Shown: piece after piece, positions 1 to 5,035 of the stretch | Layout of the letters: each line of letters opens with the position of its first letter | Numbering within the stretch: the stretch's first letter is position 1 | Source of the DNA: an uncultured Clostridium sp. | Lineage (GTDB): Bacteria; Bacillota; Clostridia; UBA1212; UBA1255 | Reading direction: 5' to 3' | Length of the DNA: 5,035 nt | Assembly: GCA_900555605.1 (NCBI GenBank) | Contig: USLW01000191.1 | Location: 1 to 5,035, forward strand | Notes under the pieces: model-generated | The model's database searches: none | The model's input: the letters and a program-made list of their open reading frames with translations, nothing else | Told to the model about the DNA's origin: nothing | Position numbers and translations under genes: made by a program

Positions 1-1
1 G

Positions 2-163
<162 letters not shown>

Positions 164-309
164 GACTGCGGCAGGGAGCGCGCGGCAGTGCATGAGGAAC
201 GTATTGCACCTGCGGTGCCTGTCTCTGCTTTTGATTTATCATGCAAACCGGCCGCAGGCGATCTGATGCCGCCCGCGGCCGGTTTGCATTGTTTTGTTGT
301 TTGATCGTT
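164..309. other. Intergenic region between convergent ligA and glnS
   Basis: This stretch holds no plausible gene. It contains a small 5-bp hairpin at 206-218 (GCACC, loop TGC, GGTGC) and the main 15-bp hairpin at 241-289, annotated separately. It is the meeting point of ligA (rightward) and the gltX-glnS unit (leftward). Confidence 0.7.
241..302 (+). terminator. Rho-independent terminator after ligA
   Basis: ATGCAAACCGGCCGC (241-255) is perfectly complementary to GCGGCCGGTTTGCAT (275-289), giving a 15-bp GC-rich stem. An inner GGCG/CGCC pair (257-260 with 270-273) extends it after a one-base mismatch. A T-rich stretch (TGTTTTGTTGTTT, 290-302) follows on the + strand, so it fits termination of ligA. 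Read from the - strand the stem is equally stable, but the bases after it (GATAAATCAAAAG) have no T run. Stopping of the glnS transcript here is therefore less certain, although a convergent shared terminator is plausible. Confidence 0.8.
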
Positions 310-1983
310 TTATTTCTGTTTTTTGCCCCAGCTGTCTTTTAGTGAGACGGTTCTGTTAAATACCGGCTTTTCCGGGGTATGACTGTCATCCGCGCTGAAG
401 AATCCGTGCCGCAGAAATTGAAAATGTGCATTTTTGCTGCAGTTTGCAAGATAAGGCTCCACCACTGCGCTGCCGCAGATTGTCAGAGAGTTGGGGTTGA
501 GACGATCCTTCAGCTCGCTGCCGTCCGAATCGTCCATGGGGTCCGGCGTTTGGAACAGCTGTTCATACAGGCGGATTTCGGCAGGAACCGCATCATGGGC
601 AGAAACCCAATGTATGGTGCCCTTTACCTTCCGCTCAGCCAGCCAGCCGCCCCGGGAGGCCGGATCATAGGTGCAGTGCACAACGGTTACATTTCCGTCC
701 TCGTCTGTTTCAAAGGAGGTACAGCGAACATAATAAGCGTATTTTAAACGAACCTCATTGCCGGGGAATAATCTGAAATATCCTTTCGGCGGATCGGCTG
801 TAAAATCCGAACGTTCAATATAAAGCTCTTTTGAAAAATAGACCTTGCGGCTGCCCATTTCTTCGTTTTCCGGATTGACTTCCGCCTCGAATTCTTCTGT
901 CAGACCTTCTTCGTAATTATCAATTACCAATTTGATCGGATCAAGCACTGCCATGCCCCTGGGCGCAATTTTATTCAGATCCTCCCGGACACAATATTCC
1001 AGCAAGGAATAGTCCACGGTGCTGTTGCTGGTGGAGACCCCGATGGTATCAATGAAATTCCGGATGGACGCCGGCGTATAGCCGCGGCGCCGGAGACCGC
1101 ATAATGTCGGCATCCGAGGATCGTCCCAGCCGGATACGATTCCTGTTTCTACCATCTGGCGCAGATACCGCTTGCTCATCATCGTATATGTCAGATTCAG
1201 CCTGGCAAATTCCGTCTGGCAGGGAGTCGGGTCAAAGGGGCCGCAGTGGGTTACAACCCAGTCGTAGAGCGGGCGGTGATCCTTAAATTCTATACTGCAG
1301 AGAGAATGTGTAATGCCTTCAAAAGCATCCTCCAGGGGATGGGCAAAATCATACATCGGATAGATGCACCATGTGTTTCCGGTTTGATGATGCGCTGTAT
1401 GCAGAATTCGATAAATTACGGGATCCCGCATATTCATATTCGGCGAGGCCATATCAATCTTTGCACGGAGCACGCGACTGCCGTCTTCAAATTCGCCGGC
1501 TTTCATACGGCTGAACAGCGCTAAATTTTCTGCAACAGAGCGGTTGCGGTAAGGGCTGTCCTTGCCGGGCTCCGTCAGGGTGCCGCGGTATTCGCGAATC
1601 TGATCGGCATTTAAATCACAGACATAGGCCAGTCCCTTTTGTATTAATTTTACTGCGCAGTCATACATTTGCGGAAAAAATTCAGAAGCGTAGCGAACCG
1701 GCTCCTGCCAGTCATAGCCCAGCCAATGGATATCCTCTTTAATGGCATCTACGTATTCCGTATCCTCCTTGACCGGATTGGTGTCGTCAAAACGAAGGTT
1801 ACACCAGCCTTGGTAACGGAGCGCAGTGCCGAAATCCACACACAGCGCTTTGGCGTGCCCGATATGAAGATAGCCGTTCGGCTCCGGGGGGAACCGGGTA
1901 TGCACCGTTTTTCCGAAATATCTGCCGCCTTCTTTTAAATGCTCGTCGATCATATCATAAATAAAATTACTGCTGCTTTCCAT
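310..1983 (-). CDS. glnS: Glutaminyl-tRNA synthetase (GlnRS)
   Basis: This encodes a cytoplasmic class I aminoacyl-tRNA synthetase of 557 residues that joins glutamine to tRNA-Gln using ATP. E. coli GlnRS is about 554. The Rossmann-fold catalytic domain carries [15 protein letters not shown] with HIGH at 40-43, RFDDTNP at 64-70, [19 protein letters not shown] from 209, and the KMSKS-type loop MMSKR at 268-272. Asp66 and Tyr211 fall at the positions I recall as glutamine-recognition residues in E. coli. [20 protein letters not shown] follows, then the beta-barrel anticodon-binding region to the C terminus ([11 protein letters not shown]). The ATG at 1981-1983 is preferred because [16 protein letters not shown] aligns with the E. 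coli N terminus and GAAAGGG lies 8 bases upstream. An in-frame ATG at 2086-2088 would add 35 residues of unrelated sequence. The gene lies 114 bases downstream of gltX with no clear promoter between, so co-transcription is likely. Confidence 0.96.
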   Translation of the reverse strand: MESSSNFIYDMIDEHLKEGGRYFGKTVHTRFPPEPNGYLHIGHAKALCVDFGTALRYQGWCNLRFDDTNPVKEDTEYVDAIKEDIHWLGYDWQEPVRYASEFFPQMYDCAVKLIQKGLAYVCDLNADQIREYRGTLTEPGKDSPYRNRSVAENLALFSRMKAGEFEDGSRVLRAKIDMASPNMNMRDPVIYRILHTAHHQTGNTWCIYPMYDFAHPLEDAFEGITHSLCSIEFKDHRPLYDWVVTHCGPFDPTPCQTEFARLNLTYTMMSKRYLRQMVETGIVSGWDDPRMPTLCGLRRRGYTPASIRNFIDTIGVSTSNSTVDYSLLEYCVREDLNKIAPRGMAVLDPIKLVIDNYEEGLTEEFEAEVNPENEEMGSRKVYFSKELYIERSDFTADPPKGYFRLFPGNEVRLKYAYYVRCTSFETDEDGNVTVVHCTYDPASRGGWLAERKVKGTIHWVSAHDAVPAEIRLYEQLFQTPDPMDDSDGSELKDRLNPNSLTICGSAVVEPYLANCSKNAHFQFLRHGFFSADDSHTPEKPVFNRTVSLKDSWGKKQK

Positions 1984-1991
1984 CTGTTTTT

Positions 1992-1998
1992 CCCTTTC
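1992..1998 (-). promoter_or_regulatory. Ribosome binding site of glnS
   Basis: On the - strand this reads GAAAGGG, 8 bases before the ATG at 1981-1983. It supports that start over the in-frame ATG 105 bases upstream. Confidence 0.7.
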
Positions 1999-2097
1999 TT
2001 CCGCAAAATAATTTATCCTGCTGCCATATGATTCTGCTGCTTCTGCACGGGCAGTCCGGCCTGCTGAACAACAGATCCGATCAACCAAATCAGAATT

Positions 2098-2382
2098 TTA
2101 GCAAGAAGCCGTAAGCTTACTGATTCCAATGTCGATTCTGCGGAGCGTTTCAGCTTCTCCGAGAATTTCAGCCAGTTCCGTGGCACCGCCGGGACTGACA
2201 TCCCTGCCGCTCAGCGCAGTGCGGATTGGCCATAGGATCTGGCTGTTTTTTGCACCCACCGAAGCCGCAAAGCCGCAAAGCGCTTCATATAACGAGGAAG
2301 AGACCCAATTTAAATCCGCCCCTGTTAAATATTCCCGTACTTTGCCGAGATATTCCAGCGCGTTTTTTGTGTCGGTTTTCAT
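2098..2382 (-). CDS. gltX: GluRS C-terminal anticodon-binding fragment (3' piece of broken gltX)
   Basis: This piece is 94 residues from the ATG at 2380-2382, although the matching frame is already GluRS-like from about 2403 (SLYCHKK precedes the Met). It contains GAKNSQILWPIRTALSG and SPGGATELAEILG. It ends with GEAETLRRIDIGISKL, the usual end of clostridial GluRS. These are the last helices of the anticodon-binding domain. It is unlikely to be a separate gene: the Met is the internal Met of the conserved KKMKT segment, and no Shine-Dalgarno-like sequence lies in the AT-rich 30 bases upstream. The stop of the 5' piece is only 4 bases before this ATG, so coupled reinitiation is conceivable but not shown. 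Confidence 0.85.
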   Translation of the reverse strand: MKTDTKNALEYLGKVREYLTGADLNWVSSSLYEALCGFAASVGAKNSQILWPIRTALSGRDVSPGGATELAEILGEAETLRRIDIGISKLTASC

Positions 2383-2386
2383 TTTT

Positions 2387-3559
2387 TTATGACAATATAA
2401 AGAAATATTCGGGAAGCGCTCTGAAAAAATCTACTTTATCAGGAATTTCACTGAGAACCTCGGTTCGCGGCTGGATGATGGCGGCGATTTTCGCAAAATC
2501 ATACGGACTGTCCGGGCCCAATGCCTGCTGCAGCCACGGCCGGGAAAGCTGTGCAAAAACAGCGGGGGAAAGACGCCGGATATATTCGCCGTTCATCCAT
2601 TTTAACTTTTCAATATCAAAAATCGCCGGAGATTTGCTGATGCCGTCGATGGTAAAAATTTTTTCCATCTGCGCTAAGGTGAAAAATTCTTCGCTGCCGC
2701 CGGGACTCCATCCCAGCAGCGCAATATAATTCAGGATTGCTTCGGGCAGATAGCCCTTTGCCGTCAGATCCTGAAAGGAAGCATCCCCGTTGCGCTTGGA
2801 TAATTTATTATGCGCATCCTTCATAACGGGCGGAAGGTGAATATAGGTCGGAATTTCCCAGCCGAAGGCTTCATACAGCTGATTGTATTTCGGGGTGGAG
2901 GAAAGGTACTCGTTGCCGCGCACGACGTGTGTAATTTTCATCAGATGGTCATCTACTACATTGGCAAAATTATAGGTGGGCAGGCCGTCTGACTTTAACA
3001 GCACCTGATCGTCAAGCGTTTTGTTTTCTACCGTAATTTCTCCGTAAACCGCATCCGTAAAGGTCGTACTTCCTTCTGTCGGCGCTTTTTGCCGAATGAC
3101 GTATGGAATGCCGGCAGCTAAATTGGCCTGCACCTCTTTGGCGGAAAGATTCCGGCAATGCCGGTCATAGTTCAAGGCGGCACCGAGCTGCTGGCTGCCG
3201 GATTTTAAAGATTCCAGACGTTCTTTCGTACAAAAGCAGTAATATGCGTGGCCGGAAGCCACGAGCATGAGGGCATACTGCTTATAGATGGAGCGCCGCT
3301 GGCTTTGAATATACGGGCCGTAAGCGCCGCCCACGCCCGGTCCCTCATCGAACGTAATACCAGTCGTTTTCAGCGTGTCGAAGACAACGTCCATAGCGCC
3401 CTCTACATATCGTTCCTGATCCGTATCTTCAATTCTTAAAATAAACTGTCCCTCGTTTGCGCGTGCAATTAAATATTCATACAGCGCCGTCCGCAAATTT
3501 CCGATATGCATAAAGCCCGTAGGACTGGGTGCAAATCTGGTTCTTACGGTTTGCTCCAT
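2387..3559 (-). CDS. gltX: GluRS catalytic part and first half of the anticodon-binding domain (5' piece of broken gltX)
   Basis: This piece has 390 residues. [20 protein letters not shown] carries the HIGH-type motif HIGN at 18-21. [10 protein letters not shown] is at 41-50. CFC at 108-110 with YDRHC at 131-135 resembles the zinc-binding insert of Glu[22 protein letters not shown] spans 188-207 and HVVRGNEYL spans 211-219. The KMSKS-type loop KLSKRNGD is at 252-259. [13 protein letters not shown] (276-288) begins the helical anticodon-binding region. The last residues matching the family are near 385, and the final five (FFILS) look like out-of-frame sequence. The ATG at 3557-3559 has GAAAGG 11 bases upstream and begins just before the conserved [10 protein letters not shown]. 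The catalytic core is intact, but loss of the last helical bundle would be expected to impair tRNA anticodon recognition. Confidence 0.92.
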   Translation of the reverse strand: MEQTVRTRFAPSPTGFMHIGNLRTALYEYLIARANEGQFILRIEDTDQERYVEGAMDVVFDTLKTTGITFDEGPGVGGAYGPYIQSQRRSIYKQYALMLVASGHAYYCFCTKERLESLKSGSQQLGAALNYDRHCRNLSAKEVQANLAAGIPYVIRQKAPTEGSTTFTDAVYGEITVENKTLDDQVLLKSDGLPTYNFANVVDDHLMKITHVVRGNEYLSSTPKYNQLYEAFGWEIPTYIHLPPVMKDAHNKLSKRNGDASFQDLTAKGYLPEAILNYIALLGWSPGGSEEFFTLAQMEKIFTIDGISKSPAIFDIEKLKWMNGEYIRRLSPAVFAQLSRPWLQQALGPDSPYDFAKIAAIIQPRTEVLSEIPDKVDFFRALPEYFFILS

Positions 3560-3570
3560 GGCTGCTCAAT

Positions 3571-3576
3571 CCTTTC
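3571..3576 (-). promoter_or_regulatory. Ribosome binding site of gltX
   Basis: On the - strand this reads GAAAGG, 11 bases before the ATG at 3557-3559. The spacing is slightly long but acceptable, and no better candidate is present. Confidence 0.55.
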
Positions 3577-3584
3577 TTCTGAAT

Positions 3585-3604
3585 ACGTGAAAAATGCCTC
3601 ACGT
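3585..3604 (-). promoter_or_regulatory. Short inverted repeat in the gltX leader
   Basis: ACGTGA (3585-3590) and TCACGT (3599-3604) form a perfect 6-bp dyad with an 8-base gap. If the promoter at 3614-3642 is right, the dyad lies at the very start of the transcript. It could be a 5' stabilising hairpin or a small operator, or chance. No regulator can be named. Confidence 0.3.
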
Positions 3605-3613
3605 TATCTTTAT

Positions 3614-3642
3614 ATACTACTGCCCGCGCTGCAAGAAGTCAA
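3614..3642 (-). promoter_or_regulatory. Sigma-A-like promoter for gltX-glnS
   Basis: On the - strand TTGACT (3637-3642) is separated by 17 bases from TAGTAT (3614-3619), followed by ATAAAG. The -35 matches the TTGACA consensus in five of six bases and the -10 matches TATAAT in four of six. The spacing is ideal. Transcription would begin near 3606, leaving a leader of just under 50 bases, too short for a T-box or other large riboswitch. The position just after a likely terminator fits the start of a new transcription unit. Confidence 0.6.
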
Positions 3643-3645
3643 CCG

Positions 3646-3692
3646 AAAAAACAGCGGACGGACGGGTTGCTTCGGATTTTCAGCCGCCGCCG
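3646..3692 (-). terminator. Probable rho-independent terminator after the permease gene
   Basis: On the - strand CGGCGGCGG (3684-3692) can pair with CCGTCCGCTG (3652-3661). This makes a nine-pair stem with one bulged T and one G-U pair, followed directly by six T residues (3646-3651). The loop of about 22 bases is large, which lowers confidence. It lies some 60 bases after the permease stop codon and directly before the gltX promoter, as expected for a unit boundary. Confidence 0.5.
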
Positions 3693-3753
3693 GAAAGAAA
3701 TTCTGCATTGTGCCGTACTCCGGACAGAAAAGGGAATATGCTTTCTGTGCCGT

Positions 3754-5035
3754 TTATTTTACAATTCGGTAATATGCTTTTGCCGTTAGGCTGTATACAA
3801 TGGCATAAATAAGTGCAAAAAGGAGAATCGTGACGAACGTACAGATCAGAAACAGGCCGGTATTGGTCAGACCGAACAGCAGCAGCAGTTTGGTAATGAC
3901 CTGGAATGCAAATGCAATATGAATGACTGCCATAAGCAGCGGCAGGAAGAATACCATCAGAATCTGACTGCGGATTCCCCGCTTGATTTCTTGCTTATCC
4001 ATCCCTACCTGCTGCATGATCTCATAGCGCCGCTTATCCTCGTAGCCCTCGGAGATTTGTTTATAGTAGATGATCAATACGGTAGCCATCAGGAAGAGAA
4101 GCCCTAAAAAGAGTCCCAGGAAAAAGAAGCCGCCGTACAGGGAGGTGGAGCTTTCTCTTGCTGCGTAGATTGTTTCCGCACGGGCTCCGTTTTCCTCAAA
4201 ACGCTGCGGAATAAGCTCTTGCAATGTTTCGGCAAATGCTTTGATCCTGTGGGAAGGTCCGGTCAGATCAAATCCGATGTAAAGCCGCATTCTGTCCAGC
4301 GGCGCAATGGCATCCGTGATTTCCAGAAAAAGCTGTCCGATGACGGCAGAATCCTGCACCACCAGATAATAGGTATCCACAGGCAAAGTGTCTGTAATCC
4401 CTTCTGTCGGAAAGGTGTGCAGGCGCTGCCGAATGCGGTATGTCAGGTCTCCGATGGCAAGTGTATTGCCGGAAATCGCATTTTTAGCGGCATAGAGCAA
4501 AACTTCATCTTTTGCAAGCTGTACGGCCGGTTCCTGCTGTCCGTTTGCCTGCTGCAGCCGATTGTACTCAGCTTCCGAGATCACATACGGCTGACGGACA
4601 TCCGTATCGCTATAGTCACCGGCGAATCGGCCGGAGAGCTGATTTCCCCGTTGGAGTACCGTAAACGTCATATATTCATAATAGATTTCATTCTGAAGGG
4701 AAACGGAATAGGTTTTTGCTGTATCCTCGGCATACTGAAGCATGATCTGAGGATCTGTTTCCTGTGTGCTTCCGCTGAAAATGCGGATATCCCGCGGGTA
4801 TTTTATCCGCAGCATCTCTTCTCGGCCGATATAAAGGGAGACTGTGGTGGAAAGCACCACCAATACGGCCGTACTGAGAATACAAATGTTTGCCAGGCCC
4901 GCGGCATTGCGCTTCATGCGGTGGATCATACCGGAAACCGCGGTGAAATGTTTTGTCTGATAATAAAATTTTTTGCTGCGGCGCAGAAGCTTCAGAATTG
5001 CAATGCTGCCTGCTGTAAACAGCGCGTACGTGCCG
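3754..5035 (-). CDS. BceB-like FtsX-family ABC transporter permease (partial, N-terminal part outside window)
   Basis: The frame stays open through the right edge, so 426 codons are visible and the Met at 4927-4929 is internal. The 35 residues before it (GTYALFTAGSIAILKLLRR, then FYYQTKHFTAVSG) belong to the same protein. They match the membrane and linker segment that precedes MIHRMKRNAAGL in BceB-type permeases. Numbering from that Met: a membrane helix at about 11-34, a large extracellular domain at about 36-262, a helix at 266-289, a cytoplasmic segment rich in charged residues (GYEDKRRYEIMQQVGM, 295-310), then helices at about 323-344 and 357-380. The large loop before the last three helices is the hallmark of Bce-type systems. 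Those systems work with an ATPase and often a histidine kinase to sense or detoxify peptide antibiotics. The substrate cannot be told. Full-length relatives are about 640-680 residues, and the ATPase gene normally lies upstream, here beyond 5035. Confidence 0.85.
   Translation of the reverse strand, partial: GTYALFTAGSIAILKLLRRSKKFYYQTKHFTAVSGMIHRMKRNAAGLANICILSTAVLVVLSTTVSLYIGREEMLRIKYPRDIRIFSGSTQETDPQIMLQYAEDTAKTYSVSLQNEIYYEYMTFTVLQRGNQLSGRFAGDYSDTDVRQPYVISEAEYNRLQQANGQQEPAVQLAKDEVLLYAAKNAISGNTLAIGDLTYRIRQRLHTFPTEGITDTLPVDTYYLVVQDSAVIGQLFLEITDAIAPLDRMRLYIGFDLTGPSHRIKAFAETLQELIPQRFEENGARAETIYAARESSTSLYGGFFFLGLFLGLLFLMATVLIIYYKQISEGYEDKRRYEIMQQVGMDKQEIKRGIRSQILMVFFLPLLMAVIHIAFAFQVITKLLLLFGLTNTGLFLICTFVTILLFALIYAIVYSLTAKAYYRIVK

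Larger units (their letters stand above)
2098..3559 (-). pseudogene. gltX: Glutamyl-tRNA synthetase gene broken by a frameshift near 2404
   Basis: Together the two reading-frame pieces make one complete GluRS (390 + 94 codons; the family is usually about 470-500). The enzyme charges tRNA-Glu with glutamate in the cytoplasm. The first frame is conserved through DFFRALPEY (codons ending at 2405). It then runs into FFILS and a TAA at 2387-2389. From about 2403 the conserved sequence resumes one base shifted, reading [11 protein letters not shown]; clostridial GluRS proteins have an LY-x-HKKMKT segment here. The junction therefore behaves as a net gain of 3n+1 or loss of 3n+2 bases. From memory of relatives, about two residues between EY and the LY segment may be missing, which would fit a 5-base loss. 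No other damage is visible on either side. It is called a pseudogene only because the frame is interrupted; a sequence error, or a functional two-piece or recoded enzyme, is not excluded. Confidence 0.8.

Noticed and set aside
206..218. Small hairpin GCACC-TGC-GGTGC after ligA as an additional terminator
   Set aside because: The stem is only five pairs and the following bases (CTGTCTCTGCTTTT) lack a clean T run. The hairpin at 241-289 is far stronger.
379..1938. Several + strand open frames of 60-122 codons opposite glnS
   Set aside because: They are antisense to a strongly conserved synthetase gene, lack recognisable domains, and are explained by codon bias of the opposite strand.
1984..2088. 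In-frame 35-residue N-terminal extension of glnS from an ATG at 2086-2088
   Set aside because: The extension matches nothing expected in GlnRS. The ATG at 1981-1983 has a good ribosome binding site and gives the family's usual N terminus.
2390..2412. Programmed +1 ribosomal frameshift rescuing gltX
   Set aside because: No prfB-like slippery codon plus stop, no upstream Shine-Dalgarno stimulator and no obvious downstream structure are visible. Programmed shifting is not known to me in GluRS genes. An indel or sequence error is simpler.
2226..2729. 167-codon + strand open frame opposite gltX
   Set aside because: It is antisense to conserved GluRS codons on both sides of the break. Its composition looks like shadow sequence and no domain is recognisable.
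3560..3606. T-box or other aminoacyl-tRNA-sensing leader for gltX
   Set aside because: The predicted leader is under 50 bases, far too short for a T-box, and no T-box core sequence was seen.
3594..3812. Small + strand frame upstream of gltX encoding a peptide with a CPRC motif
   Set aside because: It overlaps the gltX promoter, the terminator and the end of the permease gene, has no good ribosome binding site, and shows a single CxxC pair only. It looks like a chance open frame.

Overview
The window looks like a piece of a clostridial (Bacillota) chromosome. The evidence is the BceB-type FtsX permease, the clostridial-style GluRS motifs, purine-rich ribosome binding sites, a base composition near half G+C by eye, and a layout of short housekeeping genes. 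I cannot place the genus. Nothing points to a phage, plasmid, insertion sequence or CRISPR array.

Layout from left to right. Positions 2-163 (+) are the last 53 codons of ligA, the NAD-dependent DNA ligase, covering its BRCT domain. A strong hairpin with a T-rich tail (241-302) lies between ligA and the convergent gene on the other strand. From 310 to 3559 (-) run two aminoacyl-tRNA synthetase genes, transcribed leftward in the order gltX then glnS with a 114-base gap. A sigma-A-like promoter (3614-3642) sits 50-80 bases upstream of gltX, and just upstream of it is a probable intrinsic terminator for the preceding gene. From 3754 to the right edge (-) lies the C-terminal part of a BceB-like ABC transporter permease. 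Its frame stays open to the edge, so its N-terminal half and its usual ATPase and two-component partners would lie beyond 5035.

The main anomaly is gltX. Its product would be a normal-length GluRS of about 485 residues, but the frame breaks near position 2404, inside the anticodon-binding domain. The first 390 codons end at a TAA at 2387-2389. The remaining 94 codons, fully conserved in character, continue in another frame from an ATG at 2380-2382. GluRS is normally essential, so this is one of three things: a sequencing or assembly error, a recent mutation compensated elsewhere, or a two-piece or recoded enzyme. I see no dedicated recoding signal and favour an error or recent small indel.

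Functionally, gltX and glnS charge tRNA-Glu and tRNA-Gln and appear to be co-transcribed. A glnS gene is notable because many Bacillota lack GlnRS and make Gln-tRNA by amidating Glu-tRNA-Gln. I found no convincing previously undescribed system here.
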